This document shows positions 17,406-26,073 of a stretch of 64,000 nt of DNA, piece after piece; within the stretch, counting starts at the first letter, position 1; each line of letters begins with the position of its first letter. This DNA comes from CAWCTD01 sp963798455 (GTDB lineage Bacteria; Acidobacteriota; Terriglobia; Bryobacterales; Bryobacteraceae): the NCBI GenBank assembly GCA_963798455.1, contig CAWCTD010000003.1, positions 744,001 to 808,000 on the forward strand, written 5' to 3'. The notes under the pieces are model-generated. The model ran no database searches and was not told the DNA's origin. It saw only the letters and a list, made by a program, of their open reading frames with translations. The translations under genes and the position numbers were made by a program.

Positions 17406-17744
17406 TCAGAGGGCGGATTCCCCGCGATTGTCGTCGCGGATGCGGATGGCTTCCATGACCTCGGAGACGAAGATCTTTCCGTCGCCGATATTGCCCGTGC
17501 GCGCGGAATCGAGGATGGCCCGGATGACCTCGTCTTTGCGGTCCGCGGGTATGATCATGTCCAATTTGATCTTGGGCAACAGGTCGACGTTGTACTCGCG
17601 GCCGCGGTACACCTCCTTGTGCCCTTTCTGGCGGCCGTGCCCGCGCACGTCGTAGACGGTGATCCCGTCGATGCCGATGGCCTTCAGGGCCTCCTTGACG
17701 CTGTCGAGCTTGAAGGGTTGAATAATCGCTTCGATTTTGAACAT
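17406..17744 (-). CDS. glnB: Nitrogen regulatory protein P-II
   Basis: The protein has 112 residues, the standard P-II length, starting at MFKIEAIIQPFKLDSVKEAL. The T-loop is intact with Tyr51 in GREYNVDLLPKIK, the residue uridylylated in many bacteria. The B-loop (TGNIGDGKIFV) and C-terminal RIRDD segment that bind ATP/ADP and 2-oxoglutarate are also present. P-II proteins sense nitrogen and energy state and control AmtB, glutamine synthetase adenylylation and NtrB. Only four bases separate it from the stop of amtB, so it is the second gene of an amtB-glnB unit and is expected to plug the AmtB channel (GlnK role). The gene name could equally be glnK. Confidence 0.95.
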   Translation of the reverse strand: MFKIEAIIQPFKLDSVKEALKAIGIDGITVYDVRGHGRQKGHKEVYRGREYNVDLLPKIKLDMIIPADRKDEVIRAILDSARTGNIGDGKIFVSEVMEAIRIRDDNRGESAL

Positions 17745-17748
17745 GGGC

Positions 17749-19131
17749 TTATGCCTCGAAATTGTACCCTTCTTCGCCGTGCAACGCGAGGTCCATCCCC
17801 GTGGATTCCTCCCGCTCTTCGATCCGAAGTGGAGTAAAGAACTCCGTGACCCTGAGCGCAATCAGCGTGCCCACCACCGCCACCACGATGCCGATGCCGG
17901 CTCCGATCAGTTGGTTCACGACCTGCATCGCGTTGCCGTCGATCAGGCCGACGGGAGCGGGCTGCCCGTTGGGGAGCTTGAAGATGGCGTTGACCGCGCG
18001 AGTGGCGAATATGCCTGTGAGCAGGCAGCCCGTAAGGCCGCCGATTCCGTGCACGCCGAACACGTCCAGGGAGTCGTCGTAGCCCAACTTGTCCTTGACC
18101 ACCGCCACCATGTAGTAGCACAGGGCTCCCGCCACCAGCCCGATGAGCACCGCGCTGAACGGCTGCACGAAACCCGCGCCTTGCGTGACGGTCGCCAGTC
18201 CCGCGACGGCGCCGGAGATCCCGCCGAGCGCACTAGCCTTGCCGCTGCGAAGCTTCTCGGCGAGCATCCAGGAGGCGGCGCCGGCCGCCGAGGCGAAGTG
18301 CGTCGCGACGAACGCGCTGGTGGCGAGCGAGGATGCCGCCAGCGCGCTGCCCGCGTTGAAGCCGAACCACCCGACCCACAGCAGGCACGCGCCCGTGAAG
18401 CTGAGGACGAGGTTGTGCGGCTTCATGGGCTCTTGCGGGTAGCCCCATCGCTTTCCGATGTAGAGTGCCGTGACCAGCGCCGAGACTCCCGAGCTGATGT
18501 GGACCACGGTGCCGCCGGCGAAGTCCAGCACCGGGAACCTGCCGCCCAGGCTGGCGTTCAGGAAGCCGCCCTCGCCCCAGATCATGTGCGCCATCGGAAA
18601 GTAGACCAGAAAGGCCCACAGAGTCGAGAACAGGAGCATAGCTCCGAAGCGGACGCGCTCCGCGAAGGCGCCCGCGATCAGAGCCGGCGTGATAATGGCG
18701 AACATCATCTGGTAGACCATGAAGGTCTGGTGCGGAATGGTGGGCGCATAGGAGGCGTTGGGCTCGGCCCCCACGCCCTGCAGGAACAGATAGCGGAAGC
18801 CGCCGATGAAGCCGTTGCCCGGGCCGAAAACCAAGCTGTAGCCGCAGACGGCCCATACCAGCGTGATGCAGGCCATCATGGCGAAGCTCTGCATCATGGT
18901 GCCCAGAACGTTCTTCTTGCGGACCAGGCCGCAGTAGAACAGCGCCAGTCCCGGACCGGTCATCATCAGTACCAGTGCGGAGCTGACCAGCATCCAGGCG
19001 TTGTCGCCGGCCATCTGGGAGGATTTTACGGCGGCTTTCAGGAGGGCCAACTCGGCGTCGGCCCCCTGAGGGGCCTGGGCCAATAGAAAGGAAGGCAACA
19101 ACAGCAATCCTGCAAACACCCTTCTTGACAA
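17749..19131 (-). CDS. amtB: Ammonium transporter
   Basis: The protein is about 461 residues and starts with an export/first helix (SRRVFAGLLLLPSFLLAQ). The start is TTG 19131 because GAGGAG lies six bases upstream and translation from it begins right at the signal segment; the longer frame to 19215 is not needed. Eleven or so membrane helices follow. The twin-histidine pore residues are visible in VVHISSGVSALVTAL and VFGVHGIGGLTG, and the Amt signature DFAGGTVVHISSG is intact. It conducts ammonium across the inner membrane under nitrogen limitation. The partner glnB follows directly, the reverse of the usual glnK-amtB order. The C-terminal segment DLALHGEEGYNFEA is the region that P-II contacts. 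Confidence 0.95.
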   Translation of the reverse strand: MSRRVFAGLLLLPSFLLAQAPQGADAELALLKAAVKSSQMAGDNAWMLVSSALVLMMTGPGLALFYCGLVRKKNVLGTMMQSFAMMACITLVWAVCGYSLVFGPGNGFIGGFRYLFLQGVGAEPNASYAPTIPHQTFMVYQMMFAIITPALIAGAFAERVRFGAMLLFSTLWAFLVYFPMAHMIWGEGGFLNASLGGRFPVLDFAGGTVVHISSGVSALVTALYIGKRWGYPQEPMKPHNLVLSFTGACLLWVGWFGFNAGSALAASSLATSAFVATHFASAAGAASWMLAEKLRSGKASALGGISGAVAGLATVTQGAGFVQPFSAVLIGLVAGALCYYMVAVVKDKLGYDDSLDVFGVHGIGGLTGCLLTGIFATRAVNAIFKLPNGQPAPVGLIDGNAMQVVNQLIGAGIGIVVAVVGTLIALRVTEFFTPLRIEEREESTGMDLALHGEEGYNFEA

Positions 19132-19343
19132 CGTGGTCTCCTCGACTTGGAGTCTTGGCTGGCGGACGTGGCGAGCTAGCTGACATGGTAAGGGACAGGG
19201 GACTGGCTGTGCCATCGGAAGTTTGCATCGGGGCGATAGAAAAACCCTATGGCGAGGTTGGCTTGGGAGATGTGGCGCCTTCTCGACGGCCGCAGAGGAC
19301 GACCCTGCAATGGTAAGATCATTGCTTTGGGAGGGGTCGATAG

Positions 19344-19835
19344 ATGGACGTGGAGCGGGTGCTGGAGGAGGTTATGCGTGCAGAGGCAGTCGGGAAGAAG
19401 GCCATAAGCGCGCCGGAAGCGCTCAACGAGGCCTACCACTACGCTCACCCCAGTTCCTTTTCGCGCGGCATGAGGGTGGACCTTGGCAACATCGCGGTTC
19501 TGCTCATCTCCGGGACGGCCAGCGTGGGACCGGAAGGCCAGACGTTGCACGTCGGCGATTTTCGGGCGCAGACCCGGCAGACGTATGCCAACATCACCGC
19601 CCTGCTGGAGTCGGAGGGGGCCAGTTGGAAGGACGTGGTCCGAACCACTTGCTACCTCAGGGACATCGAGCGAGACTACGCCGCTTTCAACCAGGAGCGG
19701 ACGGCCTTTTGCGAAGCGCAGGGCCTTGATCCTCTGCCCGCCTCCACAGGTATTCAGGCCATACTCTGCCGGTCGGACCTGCTCGTGGAAATGGAAGCGA
19801 TTGCTATCTTCCGCAACCAACCGGCGCAGGAGTAG
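19344..19835 (+). CDS. RidA/YjgF-family protein, catalytic Arg not evident
   Basis: The 163-residue protein carries the Rid fold (about residues 45-155): LISGTASVGPEGQTLHVGDF, QTRQTYANITALLESEGASW, VVRTTCYLRDIERDYAAFN and LVEMEAIAIF. In RidA the segment before the last strand is P-x-R-x-x and its Arg is needed for enamine/imine deamination; here the equivalent is STGIQAILC with no Arg at that place. It is therefore likely one of the Rid subfamilies (Rid4-7-like or UK114 relatives) without classical deaminase activity. The N-terminal 40 residues are extra. It is monocistronic, between amtB (divergent) and the cytochrome operon. Confidence 0.75.
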   Translation: MDVERVLEEVMRAEAVGKKAISAPEALNEAYHYAHPSSFSRGMRVDLGNIAVLLISGTASVGPEGQTLHVGDFRAQTRQTYANITALLESEGASWKDVVRTTCYLRDIERDYAAFNQERTAFCEAQGLDPLPASTGIQAILCRSDLLVEMEAIAIFRNQPAQE

Positions 19836-19873
19836 CCTGCTCCTGGCAGGAAGCGCCGGAAGGATTCTGGACG

Positions 19874-21568
19874 ATGTGGGAAGCGAGGTCGTGCTGTCTG
19901 ATCCTGCTGTCCGCCGCACTGCTGTGGGGAGCGCCAGAGTACCCCATCGTCTTCACACAGACGCCTGTCAGCGGCGAAGGGGCACGCCTTGCGCTGCTTG
20001 AGACAGACGGAAGCCTGCAGGTTCTGAGCGGGAGTTTCCACAGCGCCGCCGACCCCGAGGTCTCCTTCGACGGGAAGCGCATTCTCTTCGCCGCCCAGAA
20101 GAACCGTGGGGACAACTGGGACATCTACGAGATGGAGATCTCCGGGGGTAAGCCGCGCCAGGTCACGCACTCCATGGGGAATTGCCGCAGCCCGCTGTAC
20201 CAATCGGCGATCTTCTACCTGGACGACCCTCAGCCTTCCCACCAGATCACTTTCGTGAGCGACGCCGCGGGGGAACTGGAGCCGCGGGGCGCCGCCCGCG
20301 AGACGAATCTTTATTCCGTCATGCCAGATGGCGCCAGGCTGCGCAGGCTGACCTTCAACCTCTCCAGCAACTTCGACCCGGTGATGGTCTGGGACGGCCG
20401 CATCCTGTTCGCCGCCGGCGTTCGCCTGTTCGGAATCAACCTGGACGGCACGGACTATGCGCTGGCCGCTGAGTCGCGCGGTCGAATGCAACGCATGCCC
20501 GCCACCACGCCCTCCGGGCTGGTGGTGTTCGTCGAGCCCGGCCGTTCCGCGTGGGACGCGGGGGGAACGCTTGCCAGCGTCACGCTTCGCCGCCCGCTGC
20601 ACTCATACCATAGAATCACGCAGCCCGCTGACGGCGTGTTCCATTCGCCTTCCCCGCTGCCTGACGGCTCCATCCTGGTTGCCCGCCGCCCTGCCAATGG
20701 GACGGGCAGGTACGGCATCTACCGGCTGACCCCGGCCAATGGGCGTACGGAGCTGATCCACCAAGACCCGGGCTGGAACGAGATGCAGCCGCGCGCCGTG
20801 GCTCCGCGCCCCGAACCAGACGGGCACTCCTCGGTGGTCGAGGAGCAAGAGGCTACAGCGAAGCTGTACTGCCTGAACGTCTACGATTCGGATCTGGGCC
20901 CGAACTGGGTTCCGAAAGGCGGTATCAAGCGGCTGCGGGTGCTCGAAGGGCTGCCTCGCGCCGCGGCGGGGGACGCGGAACGGCGACGATTCCTGGGCGA
21001 GGTGGATATCGAACAGGACGGTTCTTTTCAGATTCAGGTCCCCGCCAACACGCCCATCCAGCTTCAGGTTCTGGACAGGGATGGCCTGGCCTTGCGCAGT
21101 TCCTCCTGGATCTGGGCCATGAACAAAGAGAACCGCGGTTGCATCGGATGCCACGAAGACCCGGAGCGGACGCCCGAGAATGTACTCGCCAAGGCGCTCA
21201 TGAAGCCCGCCATCCAGCTCACCCTCCCGCCTCAGCGCCGGAGAACCGTGGACTTCCGGCGGGACGTGCAGCCCATATTGAGCGGACGCTGCGCCAACCG
21301 AGCCTGCCACGATGGCGCGACAGCGCCGCGCCTGGATACCCCCGGCATCGCGAAACTCGTCGATCCCGGCCGCGCCCGCTCCAGCCCGCTGGTCTGGAGC
21401 ATCCTGGGGCGGAATACCTCGCGTCCCTGGGACGGCATCCCCGCCTCCGCCGTGCGGCGTATGCCGCCCTCGGGCTCGACCCCGCTCACCCCTGATGAAA
21501 CACGTACAATTATTGAGTGGATTGACTTGGGCGCGCTGAGGGACAGCGCTCCAGGGGGCAGGCCATGA
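19874..21568 (+). CDS. Exported beta-propeller cytochrome, hydrazine synthase alpha-like
   Basis: The 564-residue protein begins with a signal peptide (CCLILLSAALLWGAPE). A TolB/WD40-type propeller follows (about 25-300; repeats such as DPEVSFDGKRILFAAQKN and LPDGSILVARRPANGTGRYGIY). From about 300 to 430 it matches the middle region of hydrazine-synthase alpha-like proteins (EMQPRAVAPRPEPDGH; YCLNVYDSD). A CIGCH haem-binding site is at residue 423 and a second, unusual CX4CH site (CANRACH) at 473 in a small C-terminal cytochrome c domain. This family is broader than anammox hydrazine synthase, and hydrazine synthesis should not be assumed. Its stop overlaps the start of the next gene (ATGA), making it the first gene of the six-gene operon that runs to 29755. 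Confidence 0.7.
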   Translation: MWEARSCCLILLSAALLWGAPEYPIVFTQTPVSGEGARLALLETDGSLQVLSGSFHSAADPEVSFDGKRILFAAQKNRGDNWDIYEMEISGGKPRQVTHSMGNCRSPLYQSAIFYLDDPQPSHQITFVSDAAGELEPRGAARETNLYSVMPDGARLRRLTFNLSSNFDPVMVWDGRILFAAGVRLFGINLDGTDYALAAESRGRMQRMPATTPSGLVVFVEPGRSAWDAGGTLASVTLRRPLHSYHRITQPADGVFHSPSPLPDGSILVARRPANGTGRYGIYRLTPANGRTELIHQDPGWNEMQPRAVAPRPEPDGHSSVVEEQEATAKLYCLNVYDSDLGPNWVPKGGIKRLRVLEGLPRAAAGDAERRRFLGEVDIEQDGSFQIQVPANTPIQLQVLDRDGLALRSSSWIWAMNKENRGCIGCHEDPERTPENVLAKALMKPAIQLTLPPQRRRTVDFRRDVQPILSGRCANRACHDGATAPRLDTPGIAKLVDPGRARSSPLVWSILGRNTSRPWDGIPASAVRRMPPSGSTPLTPDETRTIIEWIDLGALRDSAPGGRP

Positions 21569-23214
21569 AACTGTTATTGGGCCTGACGGTCGTCTTCGCT
21601 TTGGCTCTGGCGCCCTCCGCACAGCAGACCCTGCCTGTGTTTACCGACGTGACGCGCGACGCCGGCATCACGTTCAAACACAGCTACGGCGACCACCACC
21701 TGGACAACATCGTCGAGGGCACCGGCGCGGGCGCCTGCTTCTTCGACTACGACGACGACGGTCTTCTGGACATCTATTTCGTCACGGGTACGTGGACCAA
21801 GGGCGTCAGCGACAACGAAGGCCGCGACCTGCGCGGCAAGCTCTCCAACAGGCTCTACCGGAACAACGGGAACGGCACGTTCACCGACGTGACGGAGAAG
21901 GCCGGCGTCGGCGGCAAAGGGATCTTCTCCTCGGGTTGCTCCGCCGCCGACTACGACAACGACGGCTACGTCGATCTGTACGTTCTGAACTACGGAGCCA
22001 ACATCCTTTATCACAACAACGGCGACGGGACGTTCACCGACGTGTCGGAAAAGTCCGGACTCGCCGACCCACGCTGGAGTCTCTCCGCGGTTTGGTTCGA
22101 CTACGACAACGACGGTTGGCTCGACGTGTACGTGGGCAACTACCTCAAGTACGACGATGGCAAGTTCCGGGATTTTTACCCGGCCCAGGGTTATCCTGGC
22201 CCGCTGAGCTACAGCGGCGAACCGGACGCCCTCTACCGCAACAACGGCGACGGCACCTTCACCGACGTCACCAAACAGGCGGGGATGTGGAAGCCGGATG
22301 GCCGTGCCATGAGCGTCACCGCGGCTGATTTCAACAATGACGGGCTTCTCGATGTCTACGTATCGAACGACGCCATGGAGAACTATTACTTCGAAGCCGA
22401 CGGGAAGGGCGGCTTCGTGGAGAAGGCCGTGGAGGCCGGTCTTGCTTTCAGTGAGAACGGGCAGAACGTGGCTTCCATGGGGCCTTTCGCCGGCGACATC
22501 AACCGCGACGGTCTGTTGGACCTTTTCATCCCGGACTTGAACTATTGCAGCCTGCTAATCCAGGTGAAACCCGGCCTCTGGCAGCACAAGGCCGCGCAGT
22601 CAGGCATCTCTTCGATGATGGGGCAGTACGCGGGTTGGGGCGCCGTGATGCTCGACTACGACAACGACGGGTGGCTGGACATCTTCACCGCCCACGGAGA
22701 CGCTCACCACGAGTACGTGCAGGAGGACACCCTCGCACGGAACAAGGGCAACGGCACGTTCGAGGACGTCTCCTCGCGCTCCGGCAAGTACTTCCAGGAC
22801 AAGTATGTGGGTCGCGGCGCAACCTGGGGGGATTTCGATAATGATGGCGACGTCGACCTGCTGGTCGTCAATCTGAACGACTCGCCGAAGCTTCTTCGGA
22901 ACGACGGCGGCAACCGCCGCAACTGGCTCGGTGTGGAAGCGCTGCTGAAGTTTCCAACGGGCACCCGCCTCGCCATCGGCGCCAGAGTCACGGTCGTCAC
23001 CGGCTCGCTGCGCCAGATCGAGGACGTCAACCCGGTGCGCGGCTATCTCTCGCAGGGCGATCCCCGGCTGCACTTCGGCCTGGGAGATGCGGGTTACGCC
23101 GATTCGGTCGAGATACGCTGGCCCGACGGCGCGGTGGAGAAGTTCGAGAAGGTGAAGGCGAACCAGTTCCTCAAACTCGTGCATCCGGCCGTGGCATCGC
23201 GGGGCAGACCATGA
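21565..23214 (+). CDS. CRTAC1-type FG-GAP/VCBS repeat protein with ASPIC/UnbV domain, exported
   Basis: The protein has 549 residues and a signal peptide ending near PSAQQ. Seven FG-GAP/VCBS repeats with calcium-type loops are visible (FDYDDDGLLDIYFVTG, DYDNDGYVDLYVLN, DYDNDGWLDVYVGN, DFNNDGLLDVYVSND, DINRDGLLDLFIPD, DYDNDGWLDIFTAHGD, DFDNDGDVDLLVVN), which would form an integrin-alpha-like propeller. The C-terminal ASPIC/UnbV domain (about 470-545) contains NPVRGYLSQGDPRLHFGLG and VEIRWPDGAVEKF. These proteins are usually exported and act in binding or scaffolding. It overlaps both neighbours by four bases, so it is translated together with the two haem proteins. Confidence 0.85.
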   Translation: MKLLLGLTVVFALALAPSAQQTLPVFTDVTRDAGITFKHSYGDHHLDNIVEGTGAGACFFDYDDDGLLDIYFVTGTWTKGVSDNEGRDLRGKLSNRLYRNNGNGTFTDVTEKAGVGGKGIFSSGCSAADYDNDGYVDLYVLNYGANILYHNNGDGTFTDVSEKSGLADPRWSLSAVWFDYDNDGWLDVYVGNYLKYDDGKFRDFYPAQGYPGPLSYSGEPDALYRNNGDGTFTDVTKQAGMWKPDGRAMSVTAADFNNDGLLDVYVSNDAMENYYFEADGKGGFVEKAVEAGLAFSENGQNVASMGPFAGDINRDGLLDLFIPDLNYCSLLIQVKPGLWQHKAAQSGISSMMGQYAGWGAVMLDYDNDGWLDIFTAHGDAHHEYVQEDTLARNKGNGTFEDVSSRSGKYFQDKYVGRGATWGDFDNDGDVDLLVVNLNDSPKLLRNDGGNRRNWLGVEALLKFPTGTRLAIGARVTVVTGSLRQIEDVNPVRGYLSQGDPRLHFGLGDAGYADSVEIRWPDGAVEKFEKVKANQFLKLVHPAVASRGRP

Positions 23215-26057
23215 AACGAGCATGCCGCCACGCCTGGCCGTCCGTGCTGCTTTTGGCGGCCGCTGCGGTCTTTTGTGGTGCGGCCAATAAGCCGGTCTAT
23301 ATCGGCTCCCGCGCTTGCGCCGCCTGTCACTCAGGGATCGGCATGGGCAACGGATACAGCCTCTGGCTCTATTCCAAGCACAGCCAGGCCTGGGCCGTCC
23401 TGGCAAAGCCCGAGTCGAAGAAGATCGCGCAAATCAGCGGGCTGCGGCAGGAACCGCAGGAGGCAGCCATCTGCCTCGGTTGCCACGCCACCGGCTTCAG
23501 CGCGGAAGGCTGGGAGAAGGACGACGCGTTCCACACCGAGGAGGGCGTACAGTGCGAGGCGTGCCACGGAGCGGGCAGTGAGTATGCCACGGAGGAAGTC
23601 ATGCGCGCCCCGGAGGCGTCCCGCACGGCTGGTTTGCTCATGCCCACCGAGCAGGACTGCATGAACTGCCACATCGAAAAGGGTTCGCATGTGGCCGTCC
23701 TGAAGTCGCCGCAGATTGACATCAAGAAGGCCTGGCGCGACATCGATCACCCGATGCCCCGGGATTCGGTCTCGGCCGGCATACCCGCGCCGGCCGGGCC
23801 AGCGGGCCCGAACACGCCCGGGCCAAAGTACGTTGGATCGGCTGCCTGCGGCGCCTGTCACCGCGGCCGCGAACACGGTAATCAGTACTCGCTGTGGCGC
23901 ATGAGCGCGCATGCGCGGGCTTGGGCCGCACTCGGAACCCCCAGGGCTTACGAGACCGCGAAGAAGCAGGGCGTTCAGGGTGAGCCCAACAAGAGCCCAC
24001 AGTGCTTGAAGTGCCACGCCACGGGTCAAGGCGGCGCGTTCCTCGCCTCGTTCACTGTGGATGAAGGCGTGGGCTGTGAAGCGTGTCACGGTCCTGGCAG
24101 CGAGTACATGCAGGAAGCCATCATGAGGGACGGGCGGGCCGCGAACGCCGCCGGACTCAAACACCCGGGACGAGAGACGTGCCTCCCCTGTCACGAGCCA
24201 GCCGGCGGGAAGCCCTTCGACTATGAACCAGCGCTCAAAAAGATCGCTCACCCGACGCACCTGCCGGAGGAAGCCCGCGCGCCGCGTTATAAGAACCCGT
24301 TGAACATGGCGCTCAGCCCTGACGGCCGCGAACTCTATGTGGCCTGTGAGGGCTCGGACTCAGTGATTGTCGTAAGCACCGCTACGCGCGAGAAAATCGC
24401 CGAGATCCCGGTAGGCGAAAACCCCGCCGACGTCACCTTCTCTCCGGACGGGCATCTCGCCTTCGTGAGCACGCGCCTGGATGACAGCGTGTCGGTGATC
24501 AACGTGGCGGAGAGGAAAGTGACCGGCACGCTCGCCGCGGGCGACTCCCCGCACGGGGTTCTTACCGACAGGCAAGGCCGGCTTCTGTACGTGCTGAACG
24601 CTCTATCCAACGACATCTCGGTGTTCGACGTTGGTTCGCTCAAGCTGGTCAGGACCCTGAGCGCGGGCCGCGGGCCTTGGTCTCTGGCGATGTCCCCGGA
24701 CGGCGCCGGGATACTGGTGACCAACATGTACTCGGACTTCGCCTTCCGCGCGCCGTTTCATTCCGAGTCGACATGGATCGACACCAGCCGGGGTGTGGTG
24801 GAGGAGCGGCTGAAGGTGGAGGGGGCCAACCAGATGCTGGGCGTGGATTGGCACCCGTCGGGCCAGTTCGCGTTCGCGACTCTGAACCGCACAAAAACGC
24901 TGGTGCCGATGACGCAGCTTCTCCAGGGGTGGACCATCACCAACGGGTTGGCGATCATCTGGCGCGACGGCAAGGTCGACGAGGTTCTCCTGGACGAGCC
25001 CGGCATGGGCTTCGCGGACGCCACCGATGTGGCCTTCACTCCCGATGGGCGCTATGCACTGGTGACCAGCGCCGGAACCGACCGGGTGGCTGTCGTGGAC
25101 GTGGAAAAGCTGCTTGCCATCCTGCGCCGCTCCACCGGGTATGAGCGCGAACACGTGCTTCCGAACGATCTGGGCAAGGCTGTCGAGTTTGTGACGAAGT
25201 ACATTCCGACCAGGAACAGTCCGCGCGGAGTCCTGGTGGCCCCGGACGGAAGACTGGCCTACGTCGCAAATGCCCTGGACGATTCCCTTACGGTCATCGA
25301 CCTCGCGCGGATGAAGGCGGCCGGGCGCATCGAGCTCGGCGGCCCCAAGGAAATCACACAGCTTCGCTTGGGCGAGCGGCTGTTCAACAGCGCGAACATC
25401 ACCTTCCGGCGGCAGTTTGCCTGCCACTCCTGTCACCCGGACGGACATATCGACGGTTTGACTTACGACATCGAGGCGGACGGCATCGGCGTGAGCCCGG
25501 TGGACAACCGGACTTTGCGGGGGATTCTCGATACGGCGCCGTTCAAGTGGGAGGGCACCAACCCCAGCCTCCAGCGGCAGTGCGGCCCGAGGCTGGCGGT
25601 CTTCTTCACCCGTCTGGCGCCTTTCACCCCGGAGCAACTCGCGGCGCTGGACTTCTACATCACGACCATCCCGCGCCCGCCCAATCGCTTCCGCGCCCTG
25701 GGGGCGCCCCTGACGCCCGCGCAGCGGCGCGGCAAGGCGATCTTCGAGCGCACGGAAACCAACGACGGCCGGGAAGTCCCTTTGCAGTCGCGCTGCGAAA
25801 CATGCCACTTCCCGCCCTACTACACCGACCGGCATGTGCACGACGTGGGAACACGCCAACCAGACGACAGGGGGGGAAAGTTCGATACGCCGCACTTGAG
25901 TAATATCTACGACACGGCGCCGTACCTGCACGACGGCATAGCCCCCACGCTGGAAGAGATATGGACCGTGTACAATCCGAACGACCAGCACGGCGTGACC
26001 AACGACATGACCAAGGATCAGCTCAATGATCTGATCGAGTATTTGAAGACTCTTTGA
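23211..26057 (+). CDS. Ten-haem cytochrome c with YVTN beta-propeller and MauG/CCP-like C-terminus
   Basis: The protein has 948 residues with a signal peptide (SVLLLAAAAVFCGAAN). The N-terminal region holds two tandem tetrahaem cytochrome c554-like modules with eight CXXCH sites (CAACH, CLGCH, CEACH, CMNCH, then CGACH, CLKCH, CEACH, CLPCH). The middle (about 350-700) is a YVTN/YncE-type propeller with repeats like MALSPDGRELYVACEGSDSV and RLAYVANALDDSLTVID. The C-terminal part (about 720-945) has two more haem sites (CHSCH, CETCH) in a MauG/cytochrome-c-peroxidase-like fold with the DIYDTAPYLHDG segment near the end. It is a probable periplasmic electron carrier or oxidase, and the largest member of the six-gene operon. 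Ten haem sites were counted by eye. Confidence 0.85.
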   Translation: MKRACRHAWPSVLLLAAAAVFCGAANKPVYIGSRACAACHSGIGMGNGYSLWLYSKHSQAWAVLAKPESKKIAQISGLRQEPQEAAICLGCHATGFSAEGWEKDDAFHTEEGVQCEACHGAGSEYATEEVMRAPEASRTAGLLMPTEQDCMNCHIEKGSHVAVLKSPQIDIKKAWRDIDHPMPRDSVSAGIPAPAGPAGPNTPGPKYVGSAACGACHRGREHGNQYSLWRMSAHARAWAALGTPRAYETAKKQGVQGEPNKSPQCLKCHATGQGGAFLASFTVDEGVGCEACHGPGSEYMQEAIMRDGRAANAAGLKHPGRETCLPCHEPAGGKPFDYEPALKKIAHPTHLPEEARAPRYKNPLNMALSPDGRELYVACEGSDSVIVVSTATREKIAEIPVGENPADVTFSPDGHLAFVSTRLDDSVSVINVAERKVTGTLAAGDSPHGVLTDRQGRLLYVLNALSNDISVFDVGSLKLVRTLSAGRGPWSLAMSPDGAGILVTNMYSDFAFRAPFHSESTWIDTSRGVVEERLKVEGANQMLGVDWHPSGQFAFATLNRTKTLVPMTQLLQGWTITNGLAIIWRDGKVDEVLLDEPGMGFADATDVAFTPDGRYALVTSAGTDRVAVVDVEKLLAILRRSTGYEREHVLPNDLGKAVEFVTKYIPTRNSPRGVLVAPDGRLAYVANALDDSLTVIDLARMKAAGRIELGGPKEITQLRLGERLFNSANITFRRQFACHSCHPDGHIDGLTYDIEADGIGVSPVDNRTLRGILDTAPFKWEGTNPSLQRQCGPRLAVFFTRLAPFTPEQLAALDFYITTIPRPPNRFRALGAPLTPAQRRGKAIFERTETNDGREVPLQSRCETCHFPPYYTDRHVHDVGTRQPDDRGGKFDTPHLSNIYDTAPYLHDGIAPTLEEIWTVYNPNDQHGVTNDMTKDQLNDLIEYLKTL

Positions 26058-26073
26058 AGTACGAGGTGGGCGG

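Noticed and set aside
19190..19230. TGGCAC upstream of amtB, as in a sigma-54 promoter
   Set aside because: The -12 GC element is not found at the required spacing.
19874..21568. Anammox-type hydrazine synthesis
   Set aside because: Only a distant alpha-subunit-like domain is present; no beta/gamma subunits, hydrazine dehydrogenase or other anammox genes are seen.
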